DNA of 64,000 bases from Nigrospora sphaerica. Taxonomy: Eukaryota > Ascomycota > Sordariomycetes > Amphisphaeriales > Apiosporaceae. This document shows positions 56,385 to 64,000 of the stretch, piece by piece; position 1 is the stretch's first letter; each line of letters opens with the position of its first letter. The position numbers and the translations under genes are program-made. A model generated the notes under the pieces. It had not been told where the DNA came from. It worked only from the letters and a program-made list of their open reading frames with translations, and ran no database searches. The stretch spans positions 1,550,001 through 1,614,000 of the forward strand of contig JAGVVL010000017.1 of NCBI GenBank assembly GCA_018287875.1, read 5' to 3'.

Positions 56385-58087
56385 TGCCTCCTGCTCCAGC
56401 GAAGCATAGAGTGGGTGCCTGGCGAGGGGAAGGTGAGTGTTTTGGGGCGCACCCGAACAGCCCTTTCATGGTAGGCCAGTCTTCATAGTTGGAATGCTAG
56501 CCTGATATTGCTGGGATGTGCTTTGTGTGGTCTTTCAGTTCTGCTTTTCGGTCTGGTGCGCCATATCTTTTTTAAATCTTTGCTTCCCTTTTCTGCTTAC
56601 CCCACTGGAAGAATTTCCGCCCCCATACGCCAGAGGCACCGAGTGTTTAGGTGGTTGTGAAATTCTCAAATCCCAGGATGAGTTATGTATGCTTGCCGCG
56701 CACTGCTTAATGCTCCCATCTCGTTATGCTTCCGCCGAGCTCTCATGCTTGGCCGCTAACCTGGATGCTCGCCGTGTCTGGAATATCAGGACGGCGACCG
56801 GCTCGGGGAGGAAGGCGAGCAGGACGCGAATCGTCAAGGCTCTGCTTATAGGGCCGAGGTAGGCGGCCCGGGTGGTCAGGGCCACCAGGGTATAGAGGAT
56901 GTGAACCCCTACGAAGACTCCCTCTTTCTCTTCTCCTCCTTCTTCTTCCGTATATAGAACCATACATGTACAGCCCCTTATAGTTGTGCGAATATGGAGG
57001 ACAGTCTGGCATAGTTCAAGGCAACATGTATGCCTCACAAGAATGCCGTGTTGAACGAGAGCGAGTATCCCTCCCTGGAAGGGAAAGCGCGTAGAGTGAG
57101 AGCGAGCATCCCTACTGGCACAACAAGTGCTTACTCGGGGGCGGGATAAGAGAACCACTAAGGATCGGGGCGCATTGCTTAGACTCCCGGATCGGCCCGC
57201 GATATCGGCCGACGTTTTCCTTAGATTAGAGGTCTAGCTTCGCGACGAAAACACGGTTGCCGCAGTCTTTCGGGGGGTTATGGTAAGGGGTGCTGTTACT
57301 TTCCTCGCTACAACGGTAAGAGGCCGATGGTAATATCTTGATGTGGCGGGACTCATGGTTAGCGAATAGTGCAGACTGATGCCGCCCTCTTGACCTTGTT
57401 GCTTCCTGCCACCAAGGCCTCCTTCACGAGGCACAGTTATCTGCCTCAACCTCCATGCGCTCAGGTTGATCGCCCTCGCTCTCGCTCCCCCCGCACACAT
57501 TCCGCGTATCCCGTCCGTTCAGCCTCGTGCAATGCGGCCCGCGCGACGGCCGGGGCTGCCCAGGCTCTATCATACCAAGTCTAAGACGGGCTACCTCCGA
57601 TGTCGTTTCCGCCCTGTCAAGGTGGGTGACAAGACCACGGGTGTTCCGGAGACGGCTCAGCCGGGCCACCACTTTGCCCCCATGGCGTCGATCCGGCCCC
57701 CGAGGTCCGCGCCGTCTGCCGGCACCTGCCGCGCGAGTTCCGGCCCCTCATGGCGTGGCCGAACTCGGTGGCCGATTATTGAGTAGCGACGTTGGAGGAC
57801 CGGATGACGCAGAAAAATACGGGAGGGGGTTAGGAGACTTTGGGGACATTGGTCACTACTGTTCTGAGACCCGCATACTTGTACTGTGCCTGCCGTCTCA
57901 TCAACAAGTGGTGGTCCCATCCCATGAACCCAACCCAACTACCTACAAATTCAATCTCAACCAAACGAACTCGACCACCACCACCTTAGAGCAAAGTGTT
58001 TTGGCTTAGCCAAGTTTTCGCAATTCGTCTGTTCAAAACAGCATGTGTATCAGTATGTGATAAGTTACCTGCATATCAACAGTTAAT
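56385..58087. other. Intergenic
   Basis: No protein gene recognised in 1.7 kb before the tRNA-Leu gene. A CTTCTCCTCCTTCTTCTTC tract lies near 56930-56950. Confidence 0.5.
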
Positions 58088-58204
58088 GGCAAGATGGCCG
58101 AGCGGTCTAAGGCGCTACGTTCAGGTCTGTCTGAGTCTCTGTGGCTCTTCGGGCTGAACATCGTAGTCTCGCAAGAGGCGTGGGTTCGAATCCCACTCTT
58201 GTCA
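58088..58204 (+). tRNA. tRNA-Leu (anticodon CAG) with 35-nt intron
   Basis: The acceptor GGCAAGA pairs with TCTTGTC (one G-U), discriminator A. The D arm is GGCC-GAGCGGTCTAA-GGC-like. The anticodon stem CTACG/CGTAG flanks loop TT-CAG-G, interrupted after G37 by an intron at 58126-58160 that contains CTGAA, able to pair with the anticodon TTCAG as in eukaryotic pre-tRNAs. A long variable arm (CTC-GCAA-GAG) marks a class II tRNA, and the T arm is GTGGG-TTCGAAT-CCCAC. It reads CTG, the codon favoured in the GC-rich genes here. Confidence 0.95.
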
Positions 58205-58597
58205 GTGCAATGTTTTTTTGCTTTTAATTTTTTTTGAGCTATCCTTCACGTTGCCGTGACAAATGCATTCTGTATCCAGTCACTGTACCTCTTTTCATGT
58301 AGCATATTTTTGGGATGTTGCTGAGAAAGCGCTGTTTCACGGCGGAATGGATTATGTGTAAGTGGTACATATATGTGTGCGTGGGTGTATTTGCATAGGC
58401 CTCAAGTACAAAAGGCATCATTCATGTTAGCCGAGCGTTCGGCGTTGTACAACTTGCAGCCAGGCAAGTATTTCGTATTGTCCTTCATAAAGTCATTACT
58501 GCGACCCCCGGGAGCCACCAAGATCAGAAGGGTCCCCTCAATGGGCTCCTCAATCCCCGGGCGCCTTTGCACCACCCCCTTTACTCGCCTATCCTCT
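58205..58597. other. Intergenic between tRNA-Leu and HxxHC-protein gene
   Basis: Contains the pol III terminator; otherwise AT-rich and featureless. Confidence 0.5.
58211..58217 (+). terminator. Pol III terminator of tRNA-Leu
   Basis: A run of seven T starting seven bases after the tRNA-Leu 3' end. Confidence 0.8.
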
Positions 58598-59420
58598 CTA
58601 CTCGCGCACCCAGCAACCGCCGAAGCCGGCGACGACGCGCGTGGATCCCGTCAGGTTGCCCTCGGCGGCGTCGATGAGGTACTGAGAGCAGTGGTCTGCA
58701 TGGTAGTCGTTGATGACGACGGTGTCGAAGGCGCGCAACGGCCGGCTCACGAGCACGTCGAACTGCCGTCGTATATAGGGTCAGCAATTTGCCACGGCCC
58801 CGAGTGTGTCCATGGGACTCAGCCGGCTTCCGGTGTTTCCTTACCTGCTTGCGCCAGAAGACGGCGCAGTGGTTGGCGTGGTCGCGGCGCGACGTGTAGT
58901 AAACGGGGGCGGCCTCGATGGCGGCGCGGTCGGCGAGCGGTTGCGTCAGCGCCTCGTCGGCGAAGGCGGCGCCGCTGTTGTCGTCGAGGTACTCGGCCTC
59001 CATCTCGGCGTCGTAGCACGCCGCCGGCACCCAGCTGTTGAGTAGCAGGTCGTACCGGCAGTCCCGCGCCCGCGCCTCCGCCGTCGTGTTGCCGCACGTG
59101 CGCAGCGTCGCCCCGTCCGTGATGCTCTTGTGGATGCCTCCCGTCGCGGTGGCGGCGACGGCATGTCCGGCGTGTCCCGGCGTCGTGGCGGCCGGTGGCG
59201 ATGGGGAGGGCGCGCTCGACTTCGTCACCAGCAGGACAAACGCCCACAGCAGCGACGTGGCGATAAATACGACCAAATGCGACGCGACCTTGCGCAACGG
59301 CCTCGGCCGCTGCCGTGGCGTGGTAGCACTGCCTGGGCCCTCTTCGAAGTCATCGTCGGCCGACGTGGCGGGGTGGTCGGTGTATTGCATCAATGGCTGG
59401 CCGTCCGTCTTGGATAACAT
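58598..59420 (-). CDS. Single-pass membrane protein with two HxxHC motifs
   Basis: A 246-residue type II-like membrane protein. Exons are 59420-58845 and 58762-58598, with an 82-nt GTAAGG...GGCAG phase-0 intron. The cytosolic N terminus (MLSKTDGQPLMQYTDHP) is followed by a membrane segment (VVFIATSLLWAFVLLVTK). The outer part has a Cys cluster pattern (LRTCGNTTAEARARDCRYDLL, then WVPAACYDAEMEAEYL) and two HxxHC motifs at 181-185 (DHANHCAVFWRKQ) and 213-217 (DYHADHCSQYLI), ending GFGGCWVRE. I know the CGN-x2-EARxxxC layout from a widespread uncharacterised family in Sordariomycetes. The paired HxxHC motifs recall UstYa (DUF3328) oxidases of ribosomal-peptide pathways, but the rest does not match that family clearly, and no precursor-peptide gene is near. 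Confidence 0.8.
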
Positions 59421-60176
59421 GGTGGATGGTGGTCTTGGGGCTTCCTGGTCTTCTTGACCGACAGAGTTCCGACCAAGACGCCCATCCTTCCAGCCGTTTT
59501 ATGGCAAGACGGCCACCGAGGGCCTCTCCACCGAGGCGCCATCTTGGCAGGGCCGGCGTTGCCAGGTCCGTGATGCCCGTGTAGCACTCGGGAAGAACGG
59601 ATCCTGTTTGAATCCATCAACCGCGGCCGACATGTCCCGGCATTGTTTCAGGGAGGCGTGCTGGTGCTGTTGAAACCCCCCGGGTTGCCTGTGCGCGCCC
59701 CGTCGTCCGAGGGGCCATAGCGCCGGCCCTGACGATTTTGCGCTGAACATCGGATGGACTTGACGATCCAATCGCCGTCTAAGCTGCGAATAGACCTCCG
59801 CCTTCGCGGCCCACTCCTGGAACTACAGCGCCTTCGCCCCAAGTCAACCACCACGACCCCAAAGTCCACCAGTGTACTACCGGATGTAGTAGTGAATTCA
59901 GCATTACATGAAATACCCCGCTGCAGCTAAAGTACCTTAAATCAAAACCGTCCCTTTCCTTGTTCGCCGGATCATCTGCCCGGACGACCACCCCTTCCGG
60001 GCAGACCATGCTATGCTGTAATTTTCATCGCTGCGTGTACTTCGTGCAGAGCTATCGGCATACAAGGACCTGACGGGCGGAGACGCAGCCCCCACCAATA
60101 CACACATCACTCTCTTGCTCTCATACACGCCCAGCCGCCGACCTTGACGCCACTCCCGTCGCATGCCCTCCTTCTC
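59421..60176. other. Intergenic
   Basis: No gene recognised between the HxxHC-protein start and the RCC1 stop codon. Confidence 0.5.
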
Positions 60177-62168
60177 TTAGTGTCCGTTGGGCACTTTGTC
60201 ATCCTGGGGCGCGGCGATGATGCTGTACTGGCCACCGGCGCCGGCCCACGTAATGTGCCTGTCGCGTACAGCACTGTTGTCGATCATGGTGGGCGTCTCG
60301 ATATCGTCGATTGTGCCCTGACCCGTCTGGTAGTTGGCCGAGAAGCCCCACGAGTACACATGGCCGTCTTCGTCAATGGCCAGGTTGTTGTCTGTGCCGG
60401 CCGCGACGAACTTCGCCTTGATGCCTGTGTCTGACGTCAGCGCCCTGCCTCGTGCCGATTGCAACAGCTCGCTTGACTTACCTTGTATGGCTGTAGGGGT
60501 CACCAGGATTCGGGGCTTGCCGCTGCCGTCTTCGTCAAAGATGGCGTTGTCCTCGGTGAAGGCTTCCTTTTTGTGGCCACTCTGGTGGCCGTCGACCCGT
60601 CCCCACGTGAGCAGCTGGCCGTCGGCGGTGCAAGCGATGGTGTGGTGCTCGCCAGCAGCGATCTGCTTGACGCCCTTATCCTCGAGGCTCGCAACCACGG
60701 TAGGTCTTTCGATCATGGCATCCGAGACTCCGGCCCGGTCACTGAGGCCGGTCTGCGAGAAGTTGTTCAGGCCCCAGCCCCAGACCTTGCCGTTGTTGTC
60801 AATGTAAAAGCTGTGGTACGAGCCAGCCGAGATGGCGACGGCATGGTGTTTCTTGGTGAACCGGCCGCAGGGCTCGGGCTTGAGGCCGGCTTCGGGGTGG
60901 TGACCACGGCGCGCAATCGTTTTGCGGCCCAGCTGGAACTGCCCTCCCACGCCCCATGTGAAGACCTTTCCGTCCTTGTCCATCGCGAGCACGTGGTTGG
61001 AACCGCACGCCAGGCGCGTAATATTCTTCAGCTCGGTGATCTGTGCGGGAGTGGGCATGGTGCGGATGGCGTCAGTCCACCCAACAATGCCGTCCGAACC
61101 GCGGAAGGTGCCCCAGCCGTAGACCAAACCATCGTCCGTCAGCGCAAAAGAGGCCGAGTCGGTGGCCGCCACTTGGACCAATTTGGCGTCGGGGTGCAGA
61201 ACAGCCGCCATGTCGACTTCGCCGGGTGTGCTCTCCTTGGGGTTCACACCGGTATCGTCGCCGTCGTCATCATCATCCGAGTCTTCGGCGTCGACATCGC
61301 GCGTGCCTCCTTCCCAGAAGGTATCGCGGCCCAGGGCCTTGTCGTCGTTGACACCCCAGGTCAGCACCTTGCTGTCGTGTGTCAGCGCCACGGCGTGCAT
61401 GCCGCCACAGGCGATTTGGACGACGCCGACCTTGGTCGCATCGAGGTGGTGGTTGATTCGGGGGCGCTTGACATCGATGGGCTTCTTGCCCTCATACTTC
61501 TTGCTGCCCAGTCCCAACTCGCCCGACGAGCCTTCTCCAAAAACAAACACGTCAAGGCGCGTGGTGGGAGCCTTGTTGATGAGCTCGGCACGTTTCGGCC
61601 GGGCGATCTGCTTGGGTTCGGCCGTCTTCTTGGCCGCTGCCTGTGACCGCGGCTTCTTGGTAGGTCTCTCCTCTACTGACACGTCCTCCCCTTCTTCCTC
61701 GCCCGACTCGTCGGCCTTTCGCTTCAGGCCATTGGACTTGGCCGGCGCAGCTTGGGCAGCAGGAGCCTTGGCGCCATTGGCGGCGGCACTGGCCGAGGGG
61801 TTCGCCTTGCTTTTGGAGGCGGCGGCCTTTTTGGGGGCAGCAGCCTTCTTAGGTGCAGCGGGCTTTTTGGGAGCAGCCGCCTTCTTGCCCTTGCCCTTGG
61901 CCGGGGGCGCAGGCTCGTCGTCAGCAGGCTCGTCATCAGCAGGCTCGTCATCAACAGACTCGTCGCCTTCGGACTGGGAGGGTTCGGACTCCTCCGCGGC
62001 CGCTTGGGCGCGCTTTGAAGCAGCAGCCTTCGCGGTAGTCGCGGCCTTCTTCGGTGCGGCAGGCTTGGTGGCCTTTGCGGCGGGCTTCGCGGCGGGTTTC
62101 GCGGCGGGCTTTGCAGGAGCAGCGGTCGCCTTCGCCGCAGCTGTGGCGGCAGCTCTGCGCGGCGCCAT
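60177..62168 (-). CDS. RCC1: RCC1-type guanine nucleotide exchange factor for Ran
   Basis: A 644-residue chromatin-bound exchange factor that loads GTP on Ran in the nucleus. Exons are 62168-60482 and 60424-60177. The 57-nt intron (GTAAGT, branch GCTGAC, acceptor ACACAG) has a length divisible by three and no stop codon, so it can be misread as 19 coding residues; removing it restores PTAIQGIKAKFVAAGTDNN. The N-terminal 190 residues resemble a histone H1 tail (AKPAAKPAAK, PKKAAAPKKAAA) with an acidic tandem DEPADDEPADDEPA and a bipartite-like basic stretch (RPTKKPRSQ). The seven-blade RCC1 propeller follows, with repeats such as VFVFGEGSSGELGLG, VLTWGVNDDKALG, VFTWGVGGQFQLG, VWGWGLNNFSQTG and VYSWGFSANYQTG. 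ATG 62168 is chosen over an upstream in-frame Met codon because MAPRRAAAT starts the basic tail. Confidence 0.95.
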   Translation of the reverse strand: MAPRRAAATAAAKATAAPAKPAAKPAAKPAAKATKPAAPKKAATTAKAAASKRAQAAAEESEPSQSEGDESVDDEPADDEPADDEPAPPAKGKGKKAAAPKKPAAPKKAAAPKKAAASKSKANPSASAAANGAKAPAAQAAPAKSNGLKRKADESGEEEGEDVSVEERPTKKPRSQAAAKKTAEPKQIARPKRAELINKAPTTRLDVFVFGEGSSGELGLGSKKYEGKKPIDVKRPRINHHLDATKVGVVQIACGGMHAVALTHDSKVLTWGVNDDKALGRDTFWEGGTRDVDAEDSDDDDDGDDTGVNPKESTPGEVDMAAVLHPDAKLVQVAATDSASFALTDDGLVYGWGTFRGSDGIVGWTDAIRTMPTPAQITELKNITRLACGSNHVLAMDKDGKVFTWGVGGQFQLGRKTIARRGHHPEAGLKPEPCGRFTKKHHAVAISAGSYHSFYIDNNGKVWGWGLNNFSQTGLSDRAGVSDAMIERPTVVASLEDKGVKQIAAGEHHTIACTADGQLLTWGRVDGHQSGHKKEAFTEDNAIFDEDGSGKPRILVTPTAIQGKSSELLQSARGRALTSDTGIKAKFVAAGTDNNLAIDEDGHVYSWGFSANYQTGQGTIDDIETPTMIDNSAVRDRHITWAGAGGQYSIIAAPQDDKVPNGH

Positions 62169-63528
62169 TGCGGTTTGGGTTGGAGGGTTGGAGGTAGTCG
62201 CGAAAAGTGCGAGAGTTGGAGACACAAATACTCGGCAAGATTCGGGGGGCCTGGTAGGGAGCACAACAGGGATGTGCAGAAAAGAAACTGGCGATGAAGC
62301 TCGTGTTGTTGATGATGACAGGGTGTGGAAGAGATGGGGCTCGTCGCGTGCGACTGGTGTTGTTTGGATGTTGAGGCGCTTGATGTCGAGGCAGGGGAAG
62401 GGGACCAGTCAATGCGCGTCGAGGTCTGGGGAGGAACAATGAGACGGGCGATGGGCTGGTCTCGAGGATATCCTGAGGAGATGAAGAGTTGAAAAGAGTG
62501 AGAAAGGGGAAGGGACTCTGGTCTTTGTTCAACGATGGGCGGGTTCGGCGGCGCGCGCGCTCCAATCTCATGGGAGCACCAATAATTTTTCGTAGGTGCA
62601 CAAAATAGCAGTCCGGGGCCCAAACAGTCGAGCACAATCAGCACAACCCGCAGCTGCGGCAGGGTCTGCACGGCCCAACCATGACATAAAAGGGACCTGA
62701 AGCTCCAAGCTACCCTCTGTGGCCTCTGCACCATGATACCGCTTGCACCATCGTAGACTAGCCGGACGCAGCGAGAGAAGTACCCACAAGCCGACAGACC
62801 TGGCAAAAGATACTACCCGACCTCCCCGTTGCCCCGGACTCCGAGTTCTACCTGACGTACAAGTACTTGACTCGTGTACTATTCTCACCATTATTTATGC
62901 ACACCGACGAACTGCCCCCGCACGAGCTCGAGTGGCCAATCATTCATTGACGTTCTCGTTGTCGTCTGTTCCCGCCCAGAGAGAAGAGCATCGTCGAAGA
63001 GAGGGCGAGAGATAGCGCCAAATGAATCAACGAGTCAAACATACGACTACAGCGCGCAGTATTTCCACAAGAGTCACGTTGTTTCTGTATTGCCCAGCAC
63101 CGCATCGCCACAGCATTGAGCCGTCAGCAATTGCGTAGCCGGCCGCAGCTGCAGCAGGCAACGGCGACTACTCTGGCTGCACTTCGGAAACCCACGTTGC
63201 GGTCCAATCAACCCACGAACGATGCCGACGTAGCCAAGCATCCCGGAGATGATTGCGGTCAACGGCCTGCGCAACTTCTAGCCGAAAACTCACACCACAA
63301 TACAATGAACAACCCGGCCTCTCAAGATTCAAGGTTCGTGCACGTCAAGAAGAGCGTTGAAATGATCATGTCTTTTCAGTTGTAACGCCTGCCATGCATG
63401 CCCCCTTAGCAGCAACCCATAGGATATCTCCCAACCCGCAACGCCAATTTCATGCTATGCATCGCAAGGATGCCCATTTGCACCGTCGTATCACCCCTAA
63501 TCCCAAGCAGCCCTGTAGGACGATGGCT
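62169..63528. other. Intergenic, RCC1 promoter region
   Basis: No gene recognised. The RCC1 leader is rich in TC/GA tracts. ORFs here lack protein-like character. Confidence 0.5.
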
Positions 63529-63996
63529 CTATTTCTTGGTGGTGAAGTCGATCTCGTTGGGGTTGGCAGCATCGCCACCCGAAGTCGACTTGTCGCAGGT
63601 GCAGGCGTCGGCCGGACGAACACCGCACGCGCAGGTCGAGCCACTGACGGGCGCGTTCTCCTTCGGAGCTCTGTCGCAGTTGCACTCGCCGGCGGGGCGG
63701 GCACGGCATGAGCATCGCGCACCGCTGAGCTTGTTCTCATAGGGGGCCTTCTCGCAGGTGCAGTTCAGCGCCGACTGCTTGCCACAGGAGCAGGTGGCCT
63801 GCTTTGCTGTAATGACGTGCCATGTTAGTGTCTGACTGAGTCCATCGCGTACGGTACCAAGCACAGAGTTCGAAGCCCACAGGATTCCGAAGGCCTTGCC
63901 ACTGTACGAGGGTGGGCGCTACTTACCACACACACACTCTCCACCCGTGGCCTTGCCGCAGCATTTGGAAGAAGCCTTGGTGATTTCGGTGGCCAT
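63529..63996 (-). CDS. Cysteine-rich metallothionein-like protein
   Basis: A 115-residue protein with 16 Cys, from exons 63996-63927 and 63806-63529; the 120-nt GTAAGT...TACAG phase-1 intron rebuilds an Ala codon. It starts MATEITKASSKCCGKA and ends NPNEIDFTTKK. Four modules of the form C-(x)-C-x7-C-x-C occur: CCGKATGGECVC, CSCGKQSALNCTC, CSCRARPAGECNC and CACGVRPADACTC, joined by linkers such as EKAPYENK and DRAPKENA. No signal peptide is present, so it is probably cytosolic or nuclear. It resembles the fungal Cys-rich DUF7871-type proteins thought to bind metal; direct evidence is lacking. The gene lies at the edge of the window but is complete; its promoter is outside. Confidence 0.85.
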
Positions 63997-64000
63997 TGTG

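Noticed and set aside
60483..62442. Plus-strand ORFs of 387 and 426 codons over RCC1
   Set aside because: Antisense shadows of the RCC1 repeats and the Ala/Lys-rich tail.
1..64000. Transposon, integrase, CRISPR or secondary-metabolite core genes
   Set aside because: I looked for transposase, reverse transcriptase, integrase, PKS/NRPS/terpene-synthase motifs and spaced repeats and saw none; the window is a eukaryotic chromosome segment without such elements.

Overview
This window is nuclear DNA of a filamentous ascomycete (Pezizomycotina, most probably Sordariomycetes). The signs are GC-rich genes split by short introns (mostly 50-170 nt) with GTAAGT-type donors and CTAAC/CTGAC branch points, roughly one gene per 2.3 kb on both strands with long non-coding spacers, and Sordariomycete-type families: a 26-residue copper metallothionein with Neurospora-like cysteine spacing, short secreted tyrosinase, fungal seven-helix membrane proteins and small secreted proteins. 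I resolve 26 protein genes (21 of them spliced) and two tRNA genes. Exon structures were worked out by hand from splice signals, frame and family conservation.

Layout. 1-10 kb: secreted tyrosinase, tRNA-Thr(CGU), a GC-rich methyltransferase-like ORF, and an LSB3/YSC84-type SYLF-SH3 actin protein. 11-19 kb: SFT1-like SNARE, AGE2-like ArfGAP (both Golgi/endosomal traffic), methionine-R-sulfoxide reductase, copper metallothionein. 19-24.6 kb: gene-poor, with one orphan ORF. 24.6-36 kb: seven-helix membrane protein, alcohol acetyltransferase-like enzyme, AYR1-like reductase, CQD1/ADCK2-type UbiB kinase divergent from cytochrome c heme lyase, and a small three-helix membrane protein. 36-43 kb: two secreted proteins and a second seven-helix protein. 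45-54 kb: a repeat-containing acidic protein, an HSL-type alpha/beta hydrolase, an aspartic-protease-like protein with a degenerate first active site, and a TRF4-type poly(A) polymerase. 55-64 kb: a GC-rich orphan, intron-containing tRNA-Leu(CAG), a membrane protein with two HxxHC motifs, RCC1, and a cysteine-rich metallothionein-like protein at the right edge.

The genes do not form an obvious biosynthetic cluster or a mobile element; most are housekeeping genes next to lineage-specific ones. Functional links that can be argued are the divergent mitochondrial pair at 30.7-34.6 kb and the metal-handling genes (tyrosinase, two metallothionein-like genes). I did not find a clearly new multi-gene system. 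The most unusual items are the GC-AG intron in the methionine sulfoxide reductase, the stop-free 57-nt intron in RCC1, the probable pseudo-protease, the four-module cysteine-rich protein and the HxxHC membrane protein.
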